Notes: generated from the sequence alone by a model not told the origin. A stretch of 17,697 bases of DNA from Bacillota bacterium (GCA_023621975.1 JAMOAC010000278.1:1-17697); one strand, 5' to 3'. Positions 1-9,882 are shown, counted from the first letter of the stretch. Translations and numbers: made by a program.

Positions 1-52
1 AGTCGTCTAGCGGCTAACCCTTTTTTTTACTGCTTATTCCGTATTAAATTAG

Positions 53-81
53 CTGATTTGGCACAATCTAAATGATATAAA
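53..81 (+). promoter_or_regulatory. Probable promoter of the glucan synthase gene (extended -10)
   Basis: A TATAAA box at 76-81 is preceded by TG at 73-74, giving the extended -10 form TGaTATAAA. The -35 region 17 nt upstream (CTGATT, 53-58) is weak, as expected when the -10 is extended. Transcription would begin near 88, leaving a leader of about 23 nt before the ATG at 111. Positions 1-52 hold no gene that I can see; the run of eight T at 21-28 may be the tail of a terminator of a gene to the left, but its hairpin is not complete in the window. Confidence 0.4.
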
Positions 82-110
82 CTTCACAGATACGGGAGAT
101 GATTTGTTTA

Positions 111-3100
111 ATGTACTTTGATTTGAGGGTCATTACATTGGCAGGGTTTATAATTATTATTTTTTTGCTTCTTTCAGTTAAAATGCTCACGAGAAGAAAG
201 CGTCCCATGGTCAGAACGATTGACGCTTCCTTAACCTGTGAGGAGCTGGAAGAACATGCAAAGAAACTTGCCATAGATCATGTTGTTGCAAGGAAAACAA
301 TATTGCCCAAAAAAGGCATATTGTCTGACTGGCCTATACCCAGAATGAACGACAATTTTTCCTTCATTGCCTCTGTTTACAAGGAACTCAGCGACGAAGT
401 AAACGGGAAAAGGGCCGTTCCTCCTGCAGCAGAATGGCTTCTTGATAATTTTTACATAATAGAAGAACAGGTTAAAAGCATCAGGCAGGATTTCAAAAAA
501 GAAGACTATCTCCGCCTTCCTGTCCTGAAGTGCGGTCCAATGAAGTCTCTCGCAAGAATTTATGTAATTGCTACAGAACTGGTAGCTCACACGGAAGGAC
601 AGATAGACGAGAGAATAATTACTGATTTTCTCAAGGCATACCAGTCCAACAGCATTCTCCTGGACAGGGAATTGTGGGCAATGCCAGTTATGATAAGGTT
701 AGCCCTTATAGACAATATAAGAAACATATGTGAAAAAATTCGTGATACCCATATTAAATGGCGTAAAGCCGATGAGATTGCGGACAGTATTCTTAAATCC
801 GAATCTCCCGATGAAAACTATTTCAAAAAAATATTAAGGGAAAACCTTTTGTTCGGCCATGACATCAGCCTGTCATTTGTCGAGCATTTATCATACAGGA
901 TAAGGCGGGGCGGGCGGCAATTTTCGCCTTTATTGCGGCATATAGATGCAGCTCTGGCAAGGCATGGCACCTCGCTTGATGCAGTAACACAGCGGGAACA
1001 CAATACTCAGGCCGCATATGCGGTGCTGATAGGCAACTGCATAGTAAGCCTCAAGTTCATATCAACCATGGACTGGGTTGAGGTCTTTGAAGCGTCAAGC
1101 CAGGTAAGCAGAATACTGTCACAGGACCCTGACGGTACTTACAAACTTATGGACCTTCCGTCCCGTGACTATTACAGGAAAAAAATAGAACAACTGGCAT
1201 CCGAATACAAAATATCGGAAATCCATATAGCACAGCGAGCAGTCGAGCTTGCTGCCGAAGCAATGTCCCGTTACAGAAACCGGGATCCCGAAAACCCGGA
1301 TGAACTGGATGTAAAATGCCATGTTGGGTATTACATTGCAGGCAACGGTGTTCCAGAACTTATAAAAAGCCTTGGACACAGTGCAAAAAAAATGGAGGGC
1401 AAAGCCCAAAGGAAAAAAACCCTTTCAGCCGTACTGTATTTCCTCTCAATTGGGCTGCTGACTTTTGTTATTGCCATTTGCCTTGCGTTTTTCGCTTACA
1501 TAAGCGCCCGTGCGTACAACACGGCACTTGCGCTGCTTGCAGGAATCTTTTCGCTGCTGCCTGCATCCGAAATAGCCATTTTTGTAGTAAACAGGACTGT
1601 ATGCAAGCTTGTAAAACCCTACACTTTCCCCCGGCTGGAGCTTAAGGACGGCATACCGAAAAAATACAGCACCATGATTGTTATCCCTGCTTTGCTGCCG
1701 GATGAAAAAAGGGTAAAAGAACTTATTCAGAACCTCGAAACCCATTACCATGCCAACAGGGAAGATAACCTGTATTTTGCCCTTGCAGGCGATTTCAAGG
1801 ATTCAAACGAGGAAAAAATGCCCGGGGATGATGCCATCATACAGGCAGCTTTGGAAGGTATCAGGGAACTTAATAACAAGTACAGCAGGAACGGCGTGGA
1901 TATCTTCTATTACTTTCACAGGCACAGGCAATACAATCCCGCTCAAAACAAATGGATGGGATGGGAGAGAAAAAGAGGTGCCCTTATAGAACTGAATGAC
2001 CTGCTCCTTGGCTCGATGGACACAAGCTACTCTATAATATCAGGAAGCCTGCCTCCTGATGTTGAAATAAAATATGTAATAACATTGGATGCCGATACAA
2101 TGATGCCCATAGGATCGGCCAAAAAATTGATAGGTACGCTGGCTCATCCTTTGAACAGGCCTGTTGTTAACCCTCATAAAAATATCGTTGTAGAGGGTTA
2201 CGGGTTGATCCAGCCCCGCATCATTTTTGACATTGAAAGCTCAAACAAAACCCTTTTCTCCCGCATATATACGGGCCAGGAAGGATTTGACCCCTATGCA
2301 GGAGCCGTTTCGGACATATACCAGGACCTCTTCGGTGAGGGAATATTTACTGGCAAAGGCATATACCACCTGGAAGTATTCCAGAATATACTGAAAGAAA
2401 CAATACCGGATAATGCCGTATTGAGCCATGACCTCATTGAAGGATGCTTTATCCGCGCAGGCCTTGCAACGGATATAGAGCTTGTGGACTCATACCCGAA
2501 AAATTACGACTCCTTCTGCGCAAGGCTTCACCGCTGGGTGAGAGGAGACTGGCAGCTCATTCCCTGGCTTGGGAAAAATGTACGCGATAAAAGCGGCAAC
2601 TGGATTAAGAACCCAATATCCGCAATTTCAAAGTGGAAAATACTTGACAACATGAGAAGAAGCCTTATTGCACCGGCATTATTCCTTCAGTTGGCACTTG
2701 GCCTTACCATACTTCCTGGAATACTGCCGTGGGTTTTGTTCCCCCTTGTCGTACTGGGACTGCCGTTCATAGGCTCGGTTATCGGCTATCTTATGTCCAA
2801 ACCCTTTACACCGTACAGGATAAAGCAGTATCAGCCAGTAATATCCGGGATCAAAGCGGCATTCCTTCAGGCGCTGCTGTCCTTCATCTTTCTGCCGCAC
2901 CAGGCGTACCTGATGGTGCATGCCGTTACTATAACTTTAATCAGGGTCCTCTTTTCAAAGAGGGATATGCTTGAGTGGGTTACGGCCGCAGATGTGGAAA
3001 AAAGGCAAAAGAATTCCCTTGAGAGCTATTATGCCAAAATGAAGTCCTCACCCATACTGGCTGCCGTGCTTTTGCTCCTCATCCTGCTATTCAGGCCTGA

Positions 3101-6100
3101 AGCTTCAGGTATAGGTGTTTTTCTTGTCCTGCTGTGGTCTGCAGGGCCATATATAGCATATAGTTCGGGCAAAGTAACTGCTGAAGACAATATTCAGCTT
3201 CCCCAGGAGGATATGTTGGAGCTTCGCAGAATATCGAGGAAAACATGGAGATATTTTGAGGAGTTTATGAACCATAAGAACAACTTCCTCCCTCCGGATA
3301 ATTACCAGGAGGAGCCGCCAAACGGGATTGCCCATCGTACTTCTCCGACCAATATAGGCCTTGGGTTTTTGTCTGTCCTTTCGGCAAGGGATTTTGGGTA
3401 TATATGCACAACTGAAATGGTTGACCTGGCGTCAAACACAATTTCAACGATAGAGAAAATGGAGAAATGGAACGGGCATCTCTATAACTGGTACGACACC
3501 CATACCCTCAGGCCTCTCAGGCCAAGGTATGTATCCACCGTGGACAGCGGAAATCTTGTATGCTACCTGATTACCTTCATGCAGGGTCTGAAGGAATATA
3601 TGGAGAAGCCCCTGTTCGACGAAAAATATATTGCAGGCCTGAAGGATACCATAAGACTTATAGGTGAAGACGAAGAGAATACCTTTGTCAGCCAGCATTT
3701 GAAACTTCTTGAAATGAACGGGGATGAACCGGTGCTTTTATGGTGGAGCAAATGCCTTGACGAACTGTCAAAAAGGCTTATTGAAGATTATCCTAAAAAG
3801 TCTGCCTGGAAATCCAAAAGCCTGCATGCCATCAGCATGCTGAAAAGGGAGCTTTCAGAATTTGCTCCCTGGCTGGAAAAAACAGGTGATTTGTCTCATA
3901 CGCTGAAAGATACCGATTTATCAGCTTTGTATTCAGTTGCAGCCCGGAATCCGCGCCTTATCGACCTGCCGGATATATACAGGGAATTGCTGGACAGTAC
4001 GGAAAATGTGCCTGAATTGAGAAAGGTACTCGAAAAATCCATTGACAACGTTCAAAAATTTATTGAACGGTGCAGAAACCTGATTGACAGGATAAGGCAG
4101 ATTTTGGATGCAACAAGTTTTAAGCCCCTGTATGTGGAGAAAAAGCATTTATTCTCAATTGGCTACAACATTGAAGAAAACAGGTTGACCAATTCATATT
4201 ATGACCTGCTGGCATCGGAAGCAAGACAGACAAGCTATATTGCCATTGCCAGGGGCGAAGTTCCGCCCACGCACTGGTTTAAACTGGGAAGGGCCATCAC
4301 GGTCGTCGACAATTATAAAGGGCTTATATCCTGGACGGGTACAATGTTTGAATACCTCATGCCCCTGATTATCATGAGAAGCTTCAAAAATACACTGCTG
4401 GATGAAAGCTATTCTTTTGCAGTCAGAAGCCAGAAAAAGTACGGCAGGCAGAGACGGATACCCTGGGGCGCATCCGAATCCGGTTTTTACTCCATGGATA
4501 TAAACCTGGATTACCAGTACAAGGCAATAGGCGTGCCTTGGCTCGGCCTGAAAAGAGGGCTTATTGAGGACATTGTTGCGGCCCCTTATGCCACCTTCCT
4601 TGCCCTGCACGTTGATCCCGCAGGTGCCATGGAAAATATAAAAAGGCTGAAAGCAGAAGGGCTTGACGGAGCATACGGGTACTACGAAGCGGTGGATTAT
4701 ACGCCTGAAAGGGTGCCTTTCGGCGAAAAGCGTGCAATAGTAAGGAGTTTCATGGCACATCACCAGGGAATGAGCCTTTTGTCATTAAACAACTACATCA
4801 ATGACAATATAATGCAGAAACGTTTCCACTCGGATCCTGCCGTAAAGGCGGCGGAACTTCTTCTGCAGGAAAAAGTGCCGACCAACCTTGTGCTCACAAA
4901 AGAAACGAAGGAAAAAGTCGTGCCGTTTAAGGCAGTTGCATATAAAGGGAAAGGATACGTCAGGAGATTCAGGTATCCCGACCTGGTACTCCCGAGAGTA
5001 CACATGCTGTCAAACGGCTTTTACACCGTAATGATTACCGACAGGGGTACGGGATACAGCAAAAGCCGGGATATATCTGTGACAAGGTGGAGAGAAGATG
5101 TATCCATGGACTACTACGGAATATTTTTCTACCTCAGGGATGTTGACAGCGGCAGGATTTGGTCAGCCACACATGCGCCCCTTGATGTCGCTCCCGATAA
5201 GTTTGAAGGGTATTTTACGGCTGACAAGGCAAGATTCAAAAGGATAGACGGTGATATTGAAACAAGTATTGAGATAACCGTGGATCCCGGCGACAATGTG
5301 GAAATCCGTCGCTTATTGCTGAAGAACAACAGCAATTGCGACAAAACAATTGAAGTAACAAGCTATTATGAGCCCGTGCTTTCTCATCAGGCAGCCGATG
5401 TTGCCCATCCGGTATTTAACAAGTTATTCATTAGAACCGAATACCTGGAGGAATACAAGAGCCTGGTTGCAGTCAGGAGGCCCAGGTTTGCATCCGAAAA
5501 AGAGATATGGGCATTTAACACGCCTGTAATTGAGGGCGGTGAAATCATTGGAGATATGGAATACGAAACCGACAGGATGCAGTTTATAGGGCGCGGAAAT
5601 ACGGTTTCAAACCCGGGTGTGATAATCAACAATAAACCTCTTTCCAACACCGTCGGTCCGGTACTTGACCCCATAATGAGCACGAGATTCCGCATTAGAA
5701 TCAAGTCCGGGCACAGCATAAGGTTGTCATACATCATAGGCACAGCCGACAGCCGTGAACTGATGATTGACGCAATAGAAAAATATTCCGCCCCTGAGTC
5801 AGTTGAAAATGCGTTCAGGTTAGCCCTGACCCGCAGCCAGGTGGAAGCCAAGTATCTCAACATAAATGCGGCTGAAGCGGATGCCTTCCAGGATATGTTA
5901 TCGCATATCCACTTTATAAGCCCTTTGAGAAAGCAAAAGAGCGAATTCATTTCAAAAAATACCAAAGGGCAATCGGCTCTCTGGACTTACGGTATTTCAG
6001 GTGACCTGCCGATTGTGCTTGTAGTGGTGAAGAGTACGGACGAGACAGATATAGTGTACGAGGTTCTTAAAGCCCATGAATTCTGGCTTGTAAAAGGGCT

Positions 6101-9041
6101 GAAGGTGGACCTGGTTATCCTGAATGAAGAAGAAAACAGCTACAACCATCCGCTGTTTTCACTGCTAAAGGACGCCGTTGCCTCAAGCCATGCCCACAAT
6201 CTTATAAATAAACCAGGTGGCGTATACATCTTAAACAGAAACAACGTGGCAGATGAAGACCTGCCGCTGTTTTACTCCGTAGCAAGAATAATTCTCAGGG
6301 GTGACGGTGGTTCACTTGCAGAACAGATAAAAACAACATACCGTAAGCAGGCCGTTGAAGCCAAACAATCGGCAGTGGCTGACAAATCCGCCGGACAAGA
6401 GGCACATATGCCTGAATATTCAGATCGCATCCTCGACAAAAGGAAGCTTAAATTTTTCAATGAATTAGGCGGATTCAGCCCTGACGGCAGCGAATATATA
6501 ATACGGCTGGAAAAAGGGCAGAATACTCCCGCTCCGTGGGTAAACATAATTTCCAATCCAAATTTCGGTACCATCGTTTCGGAGGCAGGGTCCGTTTATA
6601 CTTGGTGTGAGAACAGCCGTGAAAACAAGCTGACTCCATGGTCAAACGACCCTGTCAGCAATCCTCCGGGCGAAGTGCTTTACCTGACTGACTGGAAAGC
6701 GGGCAGGACATGGACAATAACCCCTCTTCCGGTCAGAGACGAAGGAACCTACGTTATAACTCACGGCTTCGGATATTCTGTATACAAGCATGTAAGCAAC
6801 GGCATGGAACAAACTTTGATACAGTTTGTACCTATAGATGACAATGTCAAAATAAGTTTGGTAAAGTTGAAAAATTTGACAAATGAAAGCATGAATATCG
6901 TTCTGACATATTATATAAGGCCAGTGCTGGGTGTCAGTGACCAGAATACCGCCATGCATATTAAGACAAGCATTGGCGAAGGTAACGTTCTGCTTATTGA
7001 AAACCCGTACAATGACGAGTTCCCGGGAAGGATTGCATTTTTGGAAACATCCGAAAAAGAGCGCTGGGTAACCGGTGACAGAAAGGATTTTATAGGATCC
7101 GGAAGCATTTCATCACCGGAAGGCCTGCGGCAAAAAAGGCTGCCGGGTTCTGTCGGCATAGGTTATGATCCGTGTGCTGCAATACAGACGGAAGTTGTCC
7201 TAAAGCCCGATGAGGAAAAAGAAGTTGTATTCCTTCTTGGAATGGGCAAAAATTCCAATGAAGTTTACTCGCTGATATCAAAATATCGCAACGTGGAAAA
7301 TGCCAGAAGGGCCCTTATCAGCACAAAAAGCTTCTGGAAGGACAGGCTTGGAAAAATAAACGTACAAACACCGGATAAGGCATTTAACATAATGCTTAAC
7401 GGTTGGCTGATGTACCAGGTCATAGCATGCAGGCTGTGGGCAAGAACCGCATTTTACCAGTCGGGCGGTGCATATGGCTTCAGGGACCAGCTTCAGGATT
7501 CCCTTGCCACACTGCACATATGGCCTGAGCTTGCACGCAACCAGATACTGCTTCATGCCGCGCATCAGTTTGTAGAAGGAGACGTTCAGCATTGGTGGCA
7601 TGAACAGGAAAACAAAGGTACCCGCACAAGGTTTTCCGATGACCGCCTGTGGCTGCCTTATGTTACCGCGGAGTATATAGATGTCACCGGCGATACAAGC
7701 ATATTGGACATTGAGGTGCCTTTCCTTGAGGATGAACCCTTGCATGATCATGAAGATGAAAGATACAATAAACCCAGAATTTCAGCTCAATCTGCCACAG
7801 TATACGAACACTGCGTACGTGCCATAGACATATCCCTTAAGTTCGGTGAGCACGGACTGCCCCTTATGGGCTCCGGTGACTGGAACGACGGAATGAATAC
7901 CGTAGGCAACAAGGGAAAAGGTGAAAGTGTCTGGCTTGGGTGGTTCCTGTACTCCACCATGGAAAAATTTATTCCATTATGTATTCAAAGGAATGATAAT
8001 GAAAGGGCGCAACGCTACCTTGAATCATTAGGCAGGCTCAAACAGGCTTTGGAGGAAAACGCCTGGGACGGGAACTGGTACAGGAGGGCATATTTTGATA
8101 ACGGCACACCACTTGGTTCCATACAAAACAGCGAGTGTAAAATCGACTCCGTTTCCCAATCCTGGGCTGTCATATCAGGTGCGGGCGACGCCAAAAGGAT
8201 AAAGGCCGCCATGCAATCTGTTGAAAACTATCTTGTAAATAAGGAAGAAGGCCTGGTTAAGCTTCTGACACCACCCTTTGACAACAGCGAGCTTGAACCC
8301 GGCTACATCAAAAGCTATGTCCCCGGTGTAAGGGAAAACGGCGGGCAGTATACCCATGCCGCTGCCTGGGTAATAATAGCCTTTGCCAAAATGTGCAACG
8401 GTGACACGGCCTGGGAAATATTTGACCTTATAAACCCCATAAATCACACCCGCACCCCTATGGAAAATGTAAAATATAAAGTTGAACCATATGTGATACC
8501 AGCTGATGTATATGCAGTACCTCCCCATGTAGGGCGCGGTGGATGGACCTGGTATACCGGCTCTGCTGCATGGATTTATAAGGCAGGCCTGGAGTATATC
8601 CTCGGTATTAGAAGAAAAGGGCAAAGCCTTGAAATAAACCCTTGCATACCTAAAAAGTGGAGTGAATTTACCGTAAACTACAAATATATGAATACAATAT
8701 ATAGGATAAAGGTGGCAAACCCAAAAGGCGTCAGCTGTGGAGTAAAGAGCATTGTGGTTGACGGTAGCCCGGTCGTAGTTGACAGTAAGCCTCCCATGGT
8801 TGTCGGTAAGCCGGTTGTTGCCAGCGGAAAGACACACGTAGCTGACGGCGGAACACTTATACTTTACGACAAGCAGGACGATAATCCGGCTGCATTTGAT
8901 AACAAGGCAGCTGAAAACTTTGCGGCTGACATCAATCAAAATATCTTGGATGACATTAATAAGGCGAACCAGGCGGAAAACCCTCGGATACTGCTTGTAG
9001 ATGACAGACGAATGCATTACATTGAGGTCACCCTCGGGTGA
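111..9041 (+). CDS. ndvB: Cyclic beta-1,2-glucan synthase (GT84 + cyclisation domain + GH94)
   Basis: Makes beta-1,2-glucan from UDP-glucose and closes it into rings, at the membrane. The 2976 residues match the family's usual size. Order seen: one N-terminal membrane segment (about 7-25); a long helical region; a membrane pair (about 436-490); a glycosyltransferase core with D660-A-D662 and HRWVRGDWQ at 807-815; further membrane helices (about 850-1020); a glucoamylase-like cyclisation domain (about 1035-1570), where E1370 in SEARQTSY and E1456 in WGASESG are candidate catalytic residues; a first GH94 beta-domain (about 1612-1860) and a second (about 2115-2390); then an (alpha/alpha)6 barrel with GDWNDGM at 2589-2595 carrying the general-acid Asp. 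By family knowledge the GH94 part sets chain length by phosphorolysis. Start: GGAGATGAT at 95-103 fits the extended anti-Shine-Dalgarno sequence with 7 nt to ATG 111; an in-frame ATG at 99 overlaps it and is less likely. An insertion near the C terminus is described separately. No exporter gene lies beside it. Confidence 0.93.
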   Translation: MYFDLRVITLAGFIIIIFLLLSVKMLTRRKRPMVRTIDASLTCEELEEHAKKLAIDHVVARKTILPKKGILSDWPIPRMNDNFSFIASVYKELSDEVNGKRAVPPAAEWLLDNFYIIEEQVKSIRQDFKKEDYLRLPVLKCGPMKSLARIYVIATELVAHTEGQIDERIITDFLKAYQSNSILLDRELWAMPVMIRLALIDNIRNICEKIRDTHIKWRKADEIADSILKSESPDENYFKKILRENLLFGHDISLSFVEHLSYRIRRGGRQFSPLLRHIDAALARHGTSLDAVTQREHNTQAAYAVLIGNCIVSLKFISTMDWVEVFEASSQVSRILSQDPDGTYKLMDLPSRDYYRKKIEQLASEYKISEIHIAQRAVELAAEAMSRYRNRDPENPDELDVKCHVGYYIAGNGVPELIKSLGHSAKKMEGKAQRKKTLSAVLYFLSIGLLTFVIAICLAFFAYISARAYNTALALLAGIFSLLPASEIAIFVVNRTVCKLVKPYTFPRLELKDGIPKKYSTMIVIPALLPDEKRVKELIQNLETHYHANREDNLYFALAGDFKDSNEEKMPGDDAIIQAALEGIRELNNKYSRNGVDIFYYFHRHRQYNPAQNKWMGWERKRGALIELNDLLLGSMDTSYSIISGSLPPDVEIKYVITLDADTMMPIGSAKKLIGTLAHPLNRPVVNPHKNIVVEGYGLIQPRIIFDIESSNKTLFSRIYTGQEGFDPYAGAVSDIYQDLFGEGIFTGKGIYHLEVFQNILKETIPDNAVLSHDLIEGCFIRAGLATDIELVDSYPKNYDSFCARLHRWVRGDWQLIPWLGKNVRDKSGNWIKNPISAISKWKILDNMRRSLIAPALFLQLALGLTILPGILPWVLFPLVVLGLPFIGSVIGYLMSKPFTPYRIKQYQPVISGIKAAFLQALLSFIFLPHQAYLMVHAVTITLIRVLFSKRDMLEWVTAADVEKRQKNSLESYYAKMKSSPILAAVLLLLILLFRPEASGIGVFLVLLWSAGPYIAYSSGKVTAEDNIQLPQEDMLELRRISRKTWRYFEEFMNHKNNFLPPDNYQEEPPNGIAHRTSPTNIGLGFLSVLSARDFGYICTTEMVDLASNTISTIEKMEKWNGHLYNWYDTHTLRPLRPRYVSTVDSGNLVCYLITFMQGLKEYMEKPLFDEKYIAGLKDTIRLIGEDEENTFVSQHLKLLEMNGDEPVLLWWSKCLDELSKRLIEDYPKKSAWKSKSLHAISMLKRELSEFAPWLEKTGDLSHTLKDTDLSALYSVAARNPRLIDLPDIYRELLDSTENVPELRKVLEKSIDNVQKFIERCRNLIDRIRQILDATSFKPLYVEKKHLFSIGYNIEENRLTNSYYDLLASEARQTSYIAIARGEVPPTHWFKLGRAITVVDNYKGLISWTGTMFEYLMPLIIMRSFKNTLLDESYSFAVRSQKKYGRQRRIPWGASESGFYSMDINLDYQYKAIGVPWLGLKRGLIEDIVAAPYATFLALHVDPAGAMENIKRLKAEGLDGAYGYYEAVDYTPERVPFGEKRAIVRSFMAHHQGMSLLSLNNYINDNIMQKRFHSDPAVKAAELLLQEKVPTNLVLTKETKEKVVPFKAVAYKGKGYVRRFRYPDLVLPRVHMLSNGFYTVMITDRGTGYSKSRDISVTRWREDVSMDYYGIFFYLRDVDSGRIWSATHAPLDVAPDKFEGYFTADKARFKRIDGDIETSIEITVDPGDNVEIRRLLLKNNSNCDKTIEVTSYYEPVLSHQAADVAHPVFNKLFIRTEYLEEYKSLVAVRRPRFASEKEIWAFNTPVIEGGEIIGDMEYETDRMQFIGRGNTVSNPGVIINNKPLSNTVGPVLDPIMSTRFRIRIKSGHSIRLSYIIGTADSRELMIDAIEKYSAPESVENAFRLALTRSQVEAKYLNINAAEADAFQDMLSHIHFISPLRKQKSEFISKNTKGQSALWTYGISGDLPIVLVVVKSTDETDIVYEVLKAHEFWLVKGLKVDLVILNEEENSYNHPLFSLLKDAVASSHAHNLINKPGGVYILNRNNVADEDLPLFYSVARIILRGDGGSLAEQIKTTYRKQAVEAKQSAVADKSAGQEAHMPEYSDRILDKRKLKFFNELGGFSPDGSEYIIRLEKGQNTPAPWVNIISNPNFGTIVSEAGSVYTWCENSRENKLTPWSNDPVSNPPGEVLYLTDWKAGRTWTITPLPVRDEGTYVITHGFGYSVYKHVSNGMEQTLIQFVPIDDNVKISLVKLKNLTNESMNIVLTYYIRPVLGVSDQNTAMHIKTSIGEGNVLLIENPYNDEFPGRIAFLETSEKERWVTGDRKDFIGSGSISSPEGLRQKRLPGSVGIGYDPCAAIQTEVVLKPDEEKEVVFLLGMGKNSNEVYSLISKYRNVENARRALISTKSFWKDRLGKINVQTPDKAFNIMLNGWLMYQVIACRLWARTAFYQSGGAYGFRDQLQDSLATLHIWPELARNQILLHAAHQFVEGDVQHWWHEQENKGTRTRFSDDRLWLPYVTAEYIDVTGDTSILDIEVPFLEDEPLHDHEDERYNKPRISAQSATVYEHCVRAIDISLKFGEHGLPLMGSGDWNDGMNTVGNKGKGESVWLGWFLYSTMEKFIPLCIQRNDNERAQRYLESLGRLKQALEENAWDGNWYRRAYFDNGTPLGSIQNSECKIDSVSQSWAVISGAGDAKRIKAAMQSVENYLVNKEEGLVKLLTPPFDNSELEPGYIKSYVPGVRENGGQYTHAAAWVIIAFAKMCNGDTAWEIFDLINPINHTRTPMENVKYKVEPYVIPADVYAVPPHVGRGGWTWYTGSAAWIYKAGLEYILGIRRKGQSLEINPCIPKKWSEFTVNYKYMNTIYRIKVANPKGVSCGVKSIVVDGSPVVVDSKPPMVVGKPVVASGKTHVADGGTLILYDKQDDNPAAFDNKAAENFAADINQNILDDINKANQAENPRILLVDDRRMHYIEVTLG
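8754..8858 (+). repeat. Five degenerate 21-bp (7-residue) tandem repeats inside the glucan synthase gene
   Basis: In-frame units of 21 nt encode VVDGSPV, VVDSKPP, MVVGKPV, VASGKTH and VADGGTL. The shared pattern is V-V/A-x-G/S-K/S/G-P/T-x. They lie between the family's VDG strand and its final LVDD...H...V.LG strand. The units have diverged at DNA level, so this is an old or selected expansion rather than a fresh slippage product. Confidence 0.8.
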
Positions 9042-9086
9042 TTTGGCATGTGATTTAACTGCAACAAGTGCCGGCTTTTATAGCCC

Positions 9087-9154
9087 ATGGAACGCATCGT
9101 TATAAACAATGGAACGCCTGATAAATTTCCAAAACAATTGACATAAATTTCCAA
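9087..9154. repeat. Degenerate 22-bp direct repeats
   Basis: ATGGAACGC occurs at 9087-9095 and again at 9109-9117. ATAAATTTCCAA occurs at 9121-9132 and again at 9143-9154. Both pairs are exactly 22 bp apart, so the stretch reads as about three degenerate units of 22 bp, just behind the glucan synthase stop codon. Function unknown. Confidence 0.6.
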
Positions 9155-9291
9155 TAGGGTACCGCAAATGAAATCAAAATCGTATGCCGCATATGCAATA
9201 TGTATCTGTGAACGTCATAAAACAGTAAACGTCCCTGGCACGATTCCATGTTCTATCAGCCGGCACAATTCATTTTCAATTCTGTTACGGC

Positions 9292-9333
9292 TTGATTATT
9301 TTGTTGTAGTATTGATTGATTATTTCGTTGTGG
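9292..9333. repeat. 18-bp direct repeat, 24-bp period
   Basis: TTGATTATTTTGTTGTAG at 9292-9309 recurs at 9316-9333 as TTGATTATTTCGTTGTGG, 16 of 18 bases identical. It lies in non-coding DNA and looks like a small tandem duplication. Confidence 0.7.
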
Positions 9334-9394
9334 CATCTTTCAGGATTATCTGAATTGTTATCCTGCAGTTTTTGCAGATCCCTGCAGCGTTCAA

Positions 9395-9709
9395 TCATAT
9401 TTCCATTTCCAGTATGTTTTCAAGGACGGGTATCAATTCGACAGGAGTTACCGTATTTTTTACCAGTATGTTTACAACATTTTTTGTTTTGTCAAAATTG
9501 TCTGAAAAATTATATACCAAGCTCTCTTCAAAGTGTACGTTATCACTTGTTTTGGTAATTCCTATTCCGTATACTTTCCTTCCGTTTAAATCTTCCCTGT
9601 GAACTGCTTCGCTTTCAACAATATAATATTCAAGGACAATAGGTTGTTTTAGAGAAAAATGGCTGTCTTTGTCTAAAGTCACCCTGTTCTCTAAATACTT
9701 ATTAATCAT
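9395..9709 (-). CDS. Small DUF6514-type protein of unknown function
   Basis: A protein of 104 residues if it starts at ATG 9709, or 107 if it starts at the in-frame TTG 9718. It has no signal peptide or membrane segment and should be cytosolic. The pattern fits what I know as DUF6514, a short clostridial family: a strand-rich N-terminal half with LEYYIVES, then VYGIGITK, and a C-terminal helical part with NTVTPVELIPVLENIL. No function is established. An AGAGGGGG ribosome binding site lies upstream; it is 3-4 nt from the TTG and about 12 nt from the ATG, so neither spacing is ideal and the start is uncertain. The gene stands alone behind its own promoter and converges on the glucan synthase gene. 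The family call rests on memory of the pattern, not on a search. Confidence 0.75.
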   Translation of the reverse strand: MINKYLENRVTLDKDSHFSLKQPIVLEYYIVESEAVHREDLNGRKVYGIGITKTSDNVHFEESLVYNFSDNFDKTKNVVNILVKNTVTPVELIPVLENILEMEI

Positions 9710-9753
9710 TACACGCAATAACCCCCTCTTTTATTGAGACAAAATTCAATATT

Positions 9754-9782
9754 ATTATACAATAACTTACTTATTTTTACAA
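9754..9782 (-). promoter_or_regulatory. Sigma-A promoter of the DUF6514-type gene
   Basis: On the minus strand TTGTAA (9777-9782) and TATAAT (9754-9759) are separated by exactly 17 nt. The -10 box is perfect and the -35 matches at four of six positions. Transcription would start near 9747, about 30-40 nt ahead of the start codon. Confidence 0.7.
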
Positions 9783-9790
9783 TATTTCAA

Positions 9791-9818
9791 ATTATTATTT
9801 TTTATTAAAAATAATAAT
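9791..9818. repeat. 12-bp perfect A/T-only inverted repeat
   Basis: ATTATTATTTTT at 9791-9802 and AAAAATAATAAT at 9807-9818 are exact reverse complements around a 4-nt loop (TATT). The surrounding 9783-9860 is almost pure A/T. It could be a weak bidirectional terminator or an upstream AT element of the adjacent minus-strand promoter; composition alone could also produce it. Confidence 0.45.
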
Positions 9819-9882
9819 ATTTAATTATAAAAAAATATATATATTTATCATTGGAAATCCCTCAACGACATGTTAGATGTTT

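Larger units (their letters stand above)
9042..9394. other. Intergenic stretch without a convincing gene
   Basis: This 353-bp stretch separates the convergent ends of the glucan synthase gene and the small DUF6514-type gene. Open frames in it are short, lack a ribosome binding site and resemble nothing I know. No classical hairpin plus T-run terminator is visible for either gene. It does hold two sets of short direct repeats, listed separately, and several CTGCAG palindromes at 9363-9387. It may be decayed coding DNA. Confidence 0.6.

Noticed and set aside
8175..9017. A 280-residue minus-strand open frame opposite the glucan synthase C terminus
   Set aside because: It lies fully antisense to a clearly recognised domain, its start has no convincing ribosome binding site, and its translation has no recognisable family pattern. 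The same holds for the antisense frames at 4194-4763, 5387-5965 and 7278-7751.
9138..9143. A perfect TTGACA box
   Set aside because: No -10 box follows at 16-18 nt and no gene starts downstream on the plus strand.
9168..9353. A 61-residue plus-strand frame between the convergent genes
   Set aside because: Weak ribosome binding site, and its C-terminal half is only the translated 24-bp duplication. A 26-codon minus-strand frame over the same repeat was rejected for the same reasons.
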